Source: Microbacterium sp. 3J1
GTDB taxonomy: Bacteria > Actinomycetota > Actinomycetes > Actinomycetales > Microbacteriaceae
Direction: 5' to 3'
Length of the DNA stretch: 64,000 nt
Assembly: GCF_001049495.1 (NCBI RefSeq)
Contig: NZ_CDWI01000011.1
Coordinates: 496,001 to 560,000 of the forward strand
Part shown: in pieces, positions 14,584-21,459 of the stretch
Layout of the letters: each line of letters opens with the position of its first letter
Position numbering within the stretch: position 1 is the stretch's first letter
Made by a program: the position numbers and the translations under genes
Notes under the pieces: model-generated
The model's input: the letters and a program-made list of their open reading frames with translations, nothing else
What the model was told of the DNA's origin: nothing
Databases searched by the model: none

Positions 14584-14589
14584 TATCCT
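14584..14589 (+). promoter_or_regulatory. Predicted -10 element for pseG-pseH
   Basis: TATCCT lies in the 111-base divergent spacer between pseB and the pseG-pseH gene. It would start a leader of about 40 bases that contains the GAAGG ribosome-binding site before ATG 14638. The -35 element is not obvious. Confidence 0.35.
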
Positions 14590-14637
14590 ATCGGGTGGGT
14601 GCGAGCGCGCCCCGGAGCCGGTGATGAAGGGCGAGCC

Positions 14638-16185
14638 ATGGGTCAGCGACGAGCCGTCCTCCACTGCAACGCGAGCACCGAGACCGGCATGGGCCACCTC
14701 ATGCGCACCCTGACGATCGCCCAGACGGCCAGACGTCGTGGGTGGTCGGTGCGCATCATCGGCGACATCGACGAGGCAGCGGCGGGTCTCGCGTCGCGTG
14801 CGGAGCCCGGAGTGGACGTCGAGAGCGTCGCGGGGGCTGCGCTTCCGGCCGCGCTGACGGCTGCGACGATGCAGGCGGACGTCGTGCACGTCGACAGCTA
14901 TGCAGAGGTGCCCGACCTCGCTTCTTCTCCCGCGCTGATCAGCAACATGCAGGACGGCCCGTTCGGGGTGCGCGCGGCCGACCTCTCCATCGACGCCAAT
15001 CTCGGCGCGGAGGCCTCGTTCGAGCGGCCGGACCTCAGCAGGAACCCGCTCGCGGGTGTCGACCTCGCGGTGGTCCGCGAACAGGTGCTCCGGCAGAGGG
15101 ATGCACCGCGCCGGGAGTCGGCCCTGCAGCGGGTCCTGGTCGTGATGGGCGGATCCGATCCGCAGGGACTCACCGCTCGCGTCACCCGCGCGCTCGACGG
15201 CATCGCTCGGCCGCTCGCGGTGACCGTGGTGGATCCCCGCGGTCGAGGCGAGGTGCACGCCGCCGCGCAGCACTCCGCGCACGACGTTCGTGTCATCGGA
15301 TTCGTGGACGACCTGCCCGCCGTGGCGCGCGAGCACGATCTGGTCGTGACCGCCGCAGGGACCTCGGTCTGGGACTTCGCGTGCATGGGACTCCCGATGG
15401 CGCTCGTGTGCGCCGTGGACAACCAGCGCCCCGGGTACGACCATGTCGTCTCACGCGGCTTGGCGGTCGGACTCGGTGCCCCGCCCCACGACGACCTGGA
15501 GGAGCGGATCGGTGCGCTCGATGCGCTTCTCGCGGACGGCGGTGCGCTCGCCGCTCAGGCCGCGCGGCTTCGACAGACGGTCGACGGGCGGGGTGCCTGG
15601 CGGATCGTGGCGTCCTGGGAGCAGCTCGTCGACACCGCCTCGGACACAGTCCCGGACACCGGGCCGGCTCCGGCGTCCGCCGGCTCCCGATCGCCGAGTC
15701 CGATGATGGCCAGGGCCGCGACGCTCGACGATGCGCGGATGCTGTTCGACTGGCGCAACGACCCGGCGACCCGCGCCAACTCCCGCACGAGGGGAGCGGT
15801 CGACTGGGACGCCCACGTGGCCTGGCTCGCCCGCGTCGTGGGGCACCCCGATCGTCGTCTGCTCATCGTCGAATCCGAGGGGCACCCCGTCGCGACCTCT
15901 CGCTGGGATCGGCACTCGGACACCGATTGGGAGCTGTCGATCACGATGGCGCCGGAGTACCGAGGGCGAGGGCTGGCCTCGGCCGTGCTCGCGGCGTCCG
16001 AACGCGCGCTCTCGGTCGACGCGCCCACCCGGCTGCTCGCCATCGTGCACGGCGAGAACACGGCATCCCTGCGCCTGTTCCGCGCGAACGGCTACCTGCC
16101 GCACCTGCCCCCAGACGGCGACGGCTTTCTCGCCTTCGCGAAATGGCGGCTGGTCGGCAGCAGGACTACAGCAGATCCCAGGTGA
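14638..16185 (+). CDS. pseG-pseH: PseG-PseH fusion: UDP-sugar hydrolase plus 4-N-acetyltransferase
   Basis: The 515-residue protein appears to join two consecutive pseudaminic acid steps. Residues 1 to about 330 are a GT-B-fold hydrolase like PseG, which removes UDP from UDP-2,4-diacetamido-2,4,6-trideoxy-L-altrose. STETGMGHLMRTLTIAQ at residues 14-30, VMGGSDPQG and VTAAGTSVWDFACMGLP are the family motifs. A Pro/Ala/Ser linker occupies about 332-355. Residues 357-515 are a GNAT domain with FDWRNDPATRANS and the acetyl-CoA loop PEYRGRGLASAV, matching PseH, which works one step earlier. The start ATG 14638 has GAAGG upstream. The end overlaps the convergent pseI end by 20 bases. Confidence 0.88.
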   Translation: MGQRRAVLHCNASTETGMGHLMRTLTIAQTARRRGWSVRIIGDIDEAAAGLASRAEPGVDVESVAGAALPAALTAATMQADVVHVDSYAEVPDLASSPALISNMQDGPFGVRAADLSIDANLGAEASFERPDLSRNPLAGVDLAVVREQVLRQRDAPRRESALQRVLVVMGGSDPQGLTARVTRALDGIARPLAVTVVDPRGRGEVHAAAQHSAHDVRVIGFVDDLPAVAREHDLVVTAAGTSVWDFACMGLPMALVCAVDNQRPGYDHVVSRGLAVGLGAPPHDDLEERIGALDALLADGGALAAQAARLRQTVDGRGAWRIVASWEQLVDTASDTVPDTGPAPASAGSRSPSPMMARAATLDDARMLFDWRNDPATRANSRTRGAVDWDAHVAWLARVVGHPDRRLLIVESEGHPVATSRWDRHSDTDWELSITMAPEYRGRGLASAVLAASERALSVDAPTRLLAIVHGENTASLRLFRANGYLPHLPPDGDGFLAFAKWRLVGSRTTADPR

Positions 16186-17227
16186 GGGGAGTGCCGCGCT
16201 CGGCGTCTCGGGTGAAGCGGCGACCGGCGACGAGATCGAACTGATCGGCGGCCAGGCCTCCCGCCGGACGGATGGAGCGCACGTTCGCCGGGCCGACGAC
16301 GTCTCCGGCGCGGACGTCCGATGTCACGTACAGCGAGCGCCGCAGCGCGAGGACAGCATGCTCCTGAGGGGTCGGTCCGAAGGCGGTCCCGCTGGCTGCG
16401 GCGATCCGCGCCTGCTCGGCGGCGTCGACCAGCGCGGCGAACTCGCTCGGACTGAGGGAGAAGTCGGCGTCGACCCCGCCGTCCCCCCTGTCCAGCGTCA
16501 CATGCTTCTCGATGACGACGGCACCCAGAGTGGCGGCTGCGACGGCGACACCGATCCCCAGGGTGTGGTCCGAGAGACCGATCGGCACGTCGAATGCCTC
16601 ACGGAGGGTCCGGATGTTGCCGAGCCGTGCTTCCTCCGGGACGGCGGGGTAGGCGGCGGTGCAGGCGAGGAGCACGAGCTGCGTGTTGCCGGCGTCCCGG
16701 ATCGCGGTCACCGCGGCATCGATCTCGGAGAGCGTGGCCATCCCCGTCGATACGATCATCGGCTTCCCGGTGCGTGCGACCTCTCGCAGGAGGGGAAGGT
16801 CGACGATCTCCGCCGACGCCGTCTTGTACAGCTCGACGCCGAGGTCCTCGAGGAACGCGACGGAGCTCGGGTCGAACGGTGTCGAGAACGGGATGAGCCC
16901 GTGGGACCTGGCCCGATCGAAGATCTCCGCATGCCATTCCCAGGGGGTGTGCGCCTCCTGGTAGAGGGAGTAGAGGTTGCGTCCGCCCCAGAGATCGTGG
17001 TCTCCCGCCACCCGGAACGCGGGGAGGTCGGAGTCGATGGTCAGCGTGTCGGCCGTGTAGGTCTGGATCTTGAGGGCGTTGGCACCGGTCGTCGACACGG
17101 CGTCGACGATCGCGAGCGCACGCTCGATGTCTCCGTTGTGGTTCCCCGACATCTCCGCAATGGTGAAGACGGGAGAGCCGGCGCCGATCGTCGCCGCGGA
17201 GAGATCGATGGTCTGTGCAGAGGTCAC
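16166..17227 (-). CDS. pseI: Pseudaminic acid synthase PseI
   Basis: This 353-residue NeuB-family enzyme condenses 6-deoxy-AltdiNAc with phosphoenolpyruvate to give pseudaminic acid. The N-terminal TIM barrel starts with FTIAEMSGNHNGD; EMSGNHN is the usual mark of PseI, whereas sialic acid synthases typically read EIGxNHxG. LYQEAHTPWEWH follows near residue 90. KPMIVSTGMATL and IGLSDHTLG are barrel motifs, and residues about 290-353 form the SAF antifreeze-like domain. GTG 17227 lies seven bases after TAGAGT, so it is probably leaderless. It is the only pse gene in its own transcription unit. Confidence 0.94.
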   Translation of the reverse strand: MTSAQTIDLSAATIGAGSPVFTIAEMSGNHNGDIERALAIVDAVSTTGANALKIQTYTADTLTIDSDLPAFRVAGDHDLWGGRNLYSLYQEAHTPWEWHAEIFDRARSHGLIPFSTPFDPSSVAFLEDLGVELYKTASAEIVDLPLLREVARTGKPMIVSTGMATLSEIDAAVTAIRDAGNTQLVLLACTAAYPAVPEEARLGNIRTLREAFDVPIGLSDHTLGIGVAVAAATLGAVVIEKHVTLDRGDGGVDADFSLSPSEFAALVDAAEQARIAAASGTAFGPTPQEHAVLALRRSLYVTSDVRAGDVVGPANVRSIRPAGGLAADQFDLVAGRRFTRDAERGTPLTWDLL

Positions 17228-17234
17228 GCCGACA

Positions 17235-17240
17235 ACTCTA
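17235..17240 (-). promoter_or_regulatory. Predicted -10 element for pseI
   Basis: On the minus strand TAGAGT is followed by seven bases and GTG 17227, the leaderless spacing found repeatedly in this window. Confidence 0.5.
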
Positions 17241-17304
17241 GACGCGATGAGTCGCGGCGGTCCCCGCGCCGGTTCCGCTGTTCCTCGCTGACTGCCGCGT
17301 CCCC

Positions 17305-17310
17305 TAAGCT
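17305..17310 (+). promoter_or_regulatory. Predicted -10 element for the GT29-like gene
   Basis: TAAGCT is followed by eight bases and ATG 17319 with no Shine-Dalgarno sequence. Confidence 0.45.
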
Positions 17311-17318
17311 GAGGATCT

Positions 17319-18017
17319 ATGGGGCGTGTGACGGGGCTCGTCGGTGGCGAGCAGGCTACGGCTGAAGAGGCGGCGTTCTACGACCGTCTTCGGCCGCTCG
17401 TGGAGTCCTACGGTTCGGCCGCCGGCATCCGGCGTATCGCAGTGGTCGGCAATCAACCCCTCGACCCCTCTGACGAGCGCGCCGCAGTGATCGACTCGGC
17501 TGATCTCGTGATCCGGGTCAACGGCTTCCGCATGGACGACGACGAAGGCCCCGCCGCGGTCGGCAGGAGAGTCGACGTGGTCGTCTTCAACCGCGGCGTG
17601 CGTCCGACGCCCTGGTTCTTCGCGGACTACACAGACCGGGTGTACCTGATGATCGAGCCCGGGCGGCTCCTGTGGGAGAACCCGAAGCTCCCCGAGTTCT
17701 GGCCCGCGGACCTCGGGATCGTGACGATGCCGAATCGCGAGGTCATCCTGCCGTTGGGTGAGGCTCTGGGCGCCGATCCCCGCGCGGGCGGACAGTGGGC
17801 GACCACCGGCACGGTCATGCTCTGGATCGCGACCAGGCTCTTCCCCCACGCGACGATCGATGCGACCGGATTCTCGTTCATCGATGCTCCCGACCAGACC
17901 TCCTGGAATCATGCGTACGGCGACCCGTCCGCCGTCGGCGCTGAGCATCGCATCGACCTGGAGTCCGCCCTCATGCGCGGCTGGATCGACTCCGGACGCA
18001 TCAGCTACCACCACTGA
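17319..18017 (+). CDS. GT29-like (sialyltransferase-like) protein, candidate pseudaminyl transferase
   Basis: The 232-residue soluble protein has no membrane segment. RRIAVVGNQPLDPSDE at about residues 38-53 and ADLVIRVNGFRMDDD near 63-77 resemble sialyl motif L (VGNS... then a V-x-R-x-N element). A second block, GGQWATTGTVMLWIATRLFP near 160-180 with ATGFSFID, resembles motif S. The tail NHAYGDP, AEHRID and the final SYHH may supply the His element of motif VS. GT29 enzymes use CMP-sialic acid, so with a CMP-pseudaminate pathway next door I infer a nonulosonate transferase. The family link is by eye and remote. Confidence 0.6.
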   Translation: MGRVTGLVGGEQATAEEAAFYDRLRPLVESYGSAAGIRRIAVVGNQPLDPSDERAAVIDSADLVIRVNGFRMDDDEGPAAVGRRVDVVVFNRGVRPTPWFFADYTDRVYLMIEPGRLLWENPKLPEFWPADLGIVTMPNREVILPLGEALGADPRAGGQWATTGTVMLWIATRLFPHATIDATGFSFIDAPDQTSWNHAYGDPSAVGAEHRIDLESALMRGWIDSGRISYHH

Positions 18018-18067
18018 TCTTCTCCCGATACCCGACCATCGCAATCACCCGAATGATTGAGGACTGA

Positions 18068-18457
18068 ATGCTGAACCGACTCCGCCGCCGCCTTGACACT
18101 GTCGTCGAACGCCGCGTGGATCCTCGTGTGGACGCCCGCGTCGATGCGCGCGTGGATGCACGGCTCGCCGAGGCGCTCGCCGCCGTGGACCGCTCCCAGC
18201 GCGACTACGACGCCCGCCTGGGCGGCACTCAGGCGGATTTCTCGTACATCCGCTCGGAGTTCGACCGCATCGCGCCGCAGCTGGCCGCGCTCGAGCAGCG
18301 CTTCGAGTGGCTCAGGAACCGCCTCGAGCTCGACGAGCCCGACCCGGAGAACGCACTCGTGAGAGCGAGGCTCGAGCATGAGCGGGCGCGACTCCGTCTC
18401 GAACTCGCCTCGCACTACGAGGAGCGGCTGCGTCGCCTCGAATCCGGCGAAGCCTGA
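18068..18457 (+). CDS. Small charged coiled-coil protein
   Basis: The 129-residue protein has no recognised domain. It opens with a basic segment (MLNRLRRRLDTVVERR), then tandem RVDARVDARVDAR units, and continues as an almost uninterrupted charged helix with heptad-like Leu spacing (FDRIAPQLAALEQRFEWLRN; RARLEHERARLRLELASHYE). It is probably cytosolic and oligomeric. It lies 50 bases after the GT29-like gene on the same strand and may be cotranscribed, so it could scaffold glycosylation enzymes; this is inference only. Confidence 0.65.
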   Translation: MLNRLRRRLDTVVERRVDPRVDARVDARVDARLAEALAAVDRSQRDYDARLGGTQADFSYIRSEFDRIAPQLAALEQRFEWLRNRLELDEPDPENALVRARLEHERARLRLELASHYEERLRRLESGEA

Positions 18458-18502
18458 GCGGCGGTCGCGGCTCCGTTCGCTGAGCGACGCACTCGGCGAG
18501 GA

Positions 18503-19099
18503 TCAGAGCCCGACGATGTCGCGAAGCGTCTCCGCCGCGTCGCGGGCCGCGTCCACCGCCGCAGGAACACCGCGCCCCGCGTCGACCGCGTCGCGCAGGT
18601 CGGTGAGTCGCTGCGCGTAGGTGCCGAGGGCGTCGCCCCACTCCGCCGCGATCGTGGAGGGTGCGGCTGTCTCCGCCAGGCGCTGCGCATCGGCCTCGAG
18701 TGTGGCCACGACGGCCAGAGCCTCATCGCCACTCGTCTCCGAGACGATGTCCAGTCCGACCAGCGCGTCATCGAGGTACACCTGCACCTGACCGCGGAAC
18801 GCCTCGACCGTGGGGTCCACGGGTGGCGGCGGGGTCGTGATCGGCGTCATCGTCGGCTCAGGGGCCGCCGTCGGCGATGACGACGGCGACACCGATGGGG
18901 ATGCGCTCGCCGTCGGCGACGCGGAGGGCGAGGCGCCGGGGTCGGGCGACCCTCCGCGCGGCAGCAGGAGGAAGACGAGCACCGCGGCCACGACCAGTCC
19001 GGCGACGATGAGTCCGACGATGAGCCAGATCCGCCAGCGGTTGCTCGGCGTCGGATCCGTCGGCGCCCATCGCAGGTCGGGCTGCTGCTCGTCGGTCAT
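18503..19099 (-). CDS. Membrane-anchored protein with Ser/Pro linker
   Basis: The 198-residue protein has a short cytosolic N-terminus, one strong membrane helix at about residues 25-50 (IWLIVGLIVAGLVVAAVLVF) and a Ser/Pro/Ala-rich linker (SPSASPTASASPSVSPSSSP) at about 60-85. A C-terminal helical domain of about 105 residues follows, rich in Ala, Asp and Leu. It is probably an extracytoplasmic protein tethered to the membrane. ATG 19099 follows the upstream GT2 stop by five bases, so the two form an operon. A longer reading into the GT2 gene is a shadow. I recognise no family. Confidence 0.7.
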   Translation of the reverse strand: MTDEQQPDLRWAPTDPTPSNRWRIWLIVGLIVAGLVVAAVLVFLLLPRGGSPDPGASPSASPTASASPSVSPSSSPTAAPEPTMTPITTPPPPVDPTVEAFRGQVQVYLDDALVGLDIVSETSGDEALAVVATLEADAQRLAETAAPSTIAAEWGDALGTYAQRLTDLRDAVDAGRGVPAAVDAARDAAETLRDIVGL

Positions 19100-19104
19100 G
19101 GCTG

Positions 19105-20061
19105 TCAGCCCTCCAGGGGTGCCATCGGCTGCCAGGAGCGGTCGCGGCTGAGGCGACCGCCTTCCTTGAGCCCGCGGAAGAGGTTGCTCGTCCCGCGCAC
19201 GGTGCGCTCGACGAAGAACAGGCGGATGAGCTCCTTGGCGAAGGTCATGGCTGTGCCGAGTCCGAACAGCACCGGGTTGTAGGTGCCGTGGACCCGGTAG
19301 TACTTCTTGATGTACGCGCGGTTGCGCATGATGTAGAAGCGATAGGCGTTGCTCGAGGCGTTCATGTGGCGGATGCCCATGTCCCATTGCTTGATCTCGC
19401 GGGTGCGGCGCAGGACGAACTCGTCCACGATGACGGCCGTGGTCTTGCGCGAGGCGAGCCAGCCGTACATCTGGTCATCCCAGTAGATGAAGAACCGGGG
19501 ATCCGGGAGGCCGATCTGCTGCACGATCGATCGGTGGATGAACATGCCCTCGAAGCATCCGCTGTTCATCTCCTTGTATCCGGAGTCGTCGAAGCCGGAC
19601 GGAGCGAACGGGATCGGGATGCCCATGCGCTCCGCGATCCGGTACTGCCAGTAGAACTCACTGCCGTCGTAGTCGTAGCGGCGGCCCTGGATGCTCTTGA
19701 ACCGCGGTGCCCACTTGCCCATCTTCGCGAGGCCGTCGGGCACGACCTCGACGTCGTCGTCCATCATCCAGATCCACTCGGACCCGAGCTCGTACGCGGT
19801 GCGCATGCCCTCGCTGAACCCGCCCGAGCCGCCTGTGTTGGTCTCGAGGCGCCGGTAGACGATCTCGGTCCCCAGCCGCTCGCGGAAGGACTCGACCACG
19901 TCGGTGGTGTCATCGGAGGATGCGTTGTCGATGATCACGACGTGGCCGGGCTTCGGGTCCATCGCCGTGATGCTCTCGAGGAGGCCGGTCAGCAGATGCG
20001 ATCGATTGAAGGTGACGATGACGATCGTCGCGGACGCCGGGTCGAAGGGGACGTGTGTCAC
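19105..20061 (-). CDS. GT2 glycosyltransferase, GlfT/rhamnosyltransferase-like
   Basis: The 318-residue GT-A enzyme has IVIVTFNRSHLL at the N-terminus, VIIDNASSDDT near residue 42, ETNTGGSGGFSEGM near residue 74, the metal motif WIWMMDDDVEV near residue 95 and the acceptor-side FFIYWDDQMYGW. The NTGGSGGF and WMMDDDVEV pair is typical of galactofuranosyl and rhamnosyl transferases of actinobacteria. With glf and rml genes in the same region it probably builds a linker or chain from Galf or Rha. GTG 20061 heads a two-gene operon with the Ser/Pro membrane protein. Confidence 0.87.
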   Translation of the reverse strand: MTHVPFDPASATIVIVTFNRSHLLTGLLESITAMDPKPGHVVIIDNASSDDTTDVVESFRERLGTEIVYRRLETNTGGSGGFSEGMRTAYELGSEWIWMMDDDVEVVPDGLAKMGKWAPRFKSIQGRRYDYDGSEFYWQYRIAERMGIPIPFAPSGFDDSGYKEMNSGCFEGMFIHRSIVQQIGLPDPRFFIYWDDQMYGWLASRKTTAVIVDEFVLRRTREIKQWDMGIRHMNASSNAYRFYIMRNRAYIKKYYRVHGTYNPVLFGLGTAMTFAKELIRLFFVERTVRGTSNLFRGLKEGGRLSRDRSWQPMAPLEG

Positions 20062-20114
20062 GAGGTGGGATCTCCGGAAGCTGGGGGCCCCGCGGGTCGC
20101 CGCGAGCAGATCCC

Positions 20115-20120
20115 AGCCTA
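20115..20120 (-). promoter_or_regulatory. Predicted -10 element for the GT2 operon
   Basis: On the minus strand TAGGCT lies about 53 bases before GTG 20061. The predicted leader contains a 7-bp inverted repeat, GGGATCT at 20067-20073 with AGATCCC at 20108-20114, close to the start codon. Confidence 0.4.
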
Positions 20121-20160
20121 CCTGCCCGAACTCGGAATCCCCCGAGGGCGGGCGTGAGCC

Positions 20161-21459
20161 TCAGTGTTCCGATCGCAGAGTGGGGATCGCTCCGGTGTGC
20201 GCCGCGTCGATCTTCTCCCGCCACGACCGGGACTGCCCGGCCCGCAGCGCGCAGAGCACGAGCAGGAACCAGCCGGCGTCGACGAGCGTGAAGCTCTCGA
20301 ACATCGAGTCGACGGCGAGGGTCACCAGCATCAGGGGCGTCCACGCGTAGACGACCGAACGGCGCACGCTGGCGACCAGCCACGACCGCACCAGGGCGAT
20401 GCCGCCCAGGAGCAGGAACAGCACGAGTCCCGCTGCGCCCAGCTGCAGCAGCACATCGAAGTAGGCGTTCAGCGCGCTCTGATGACGATCGTCGAGCTGG
20501 AAGTTGATGTAGGTGAACGGGTACTCGCCGCGCGCCCATGAGCCGAACCAGCCCCAGCCCTCGATCGGCTTCAGCGCCACGAAGTCGAGGATGGTGTTCC
20601 AGAGCGTCGCCCTGATGGAGAAGTCGGATCCGGCGTTCATGAGGGCGATGATCGGATGCCGGAGGGCGAATGCCGCAGCGAGGGCGAGGGTCACCAGGAC
20701 GCCGAGTACCCACTGGACGAACGTGCGCCGCTCCGGAGGGGCGTGGCGCACGATCGTGAGAGCGGCCACGGCGACGGCGACGGCGGCGGCGAGGACGAGC
20801 ACCGTGGGCGATGCCGAGAGGACGGCGAGCAGGGCCGCGAGCGCCATGGACGGCACGGCGATCGGCGCCGTCACGGACTGCGACCGCCATTCGATGAAGA
20901 ACGTGATCAGTGCGATCACGGCGATGAAGCCGAGCATGTTGCGGCTGCCGAAGATGCCCTGGACCGGTCCGCCCGCAGCGAGGTCGCCCTGGATGCCGAG
21001 GAACACGAACGGCACGTCGAGCAGGACGCCGGAGAGGATCTCGAGCCCGAGCGAGAGGGCGAGCAGGCCGCGGAGCGTGTCGCCGAGTGCGCGGACGGTC
21101 TGGAGGGTGTCGCGGATGTGGCCGACGGTGATCGCGAGGAACGCGTACCCGAGCAGCGAGAGCCAGGCGAGGAGCGAGTCGCTCCGATCGGTCGTCCAGG
21201 CGACGCTCACGAGCGCCCACGCGAGGAAGGCCAGCAGCGACGACGGGGCTATGCGCAGCAGCGACAGCTCTTCGCGCCTGACCCACAGGATGCCGGCTCC
21301 CAGCACGCAGAGTGCGGAGATGACCGTCGCGAGGGTGACCTGCGAGGCCATCCTCTCGATCGTGAACGAGCCGAACACCGCGGTCAGGACCGCGATCGTG
21401 AACGCGCGGGCGAACTCGGCCGATCCGAGGAGGCGGGCCAGACGACGTCGCGGCGTCAC
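20161..21459 (-). CDS. O-antigen ligase/polymerase-like membrane protein (copy 2)
   Basis: The 432-residue protein has about ten to twelve hydrophobic helices and the large late extracytoplasmic loop of the Wzy/WaaL superfamily. It has the N-terminal-half motif FGSRNMLGFIAVIALITFF and the loop ATLWNTILDFVALKPIEGWG, followed by NAYFDVLLQLGAAGLV. Such proteins transfer or polymerise lipid-linked glycans outside the membrane. I chose GTG 21459 because it overlaps the stop of the upstream homologue (GTGA); a longer in-frame reading extends antisense-like into that gene. Ligase and polymerase cannot be told apart here. Confidence 0.85.
   Translation of the reverse strand: MTPRRRLARLLGSAEFARAFTIAVLTAVFGSFTIERMASQVTLATVISALCVLGAGILWVRREELSLLRIAPSSLLAFLAWALVSVAWTTDRSDSLLAWLSLLGYAFLAITVGHIRDTLQTVRALGDTLRGLLALSLGLEILSGVLLDVPFVFLGIQGDLAAGGPVQGIFGSRNMLGFIAVIALITFFIEWRSQSVTAPIAVPSMALAALLAVLSASPTVLVLAAAVAVAVAALTIVRHAPPERRTFVQWVLGVLVTLALAAAFALRHPIIALMNAGSDFSIRATLWNTILDFVALKPIEGWGWFGSWARGEYPFTYINFQLDDRHQSALNAYFDVLLQLGAAGLVLFLLLGGIALVRSWLVASVRRSVVYAWTPLMLVTLAVDSMFESFTLVDAGWFLLVLCALRAGQSRSWREKIDAAHTGAIPTLRSEH

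Noticed and set aside
18110..18160. Tandem GTCGATGCGCG-like repeats as a CRISPR or minisatellite
   Set aside because: The units lie inside a coding frame and encode RVDAR repeats; there are no spacers of constant length.
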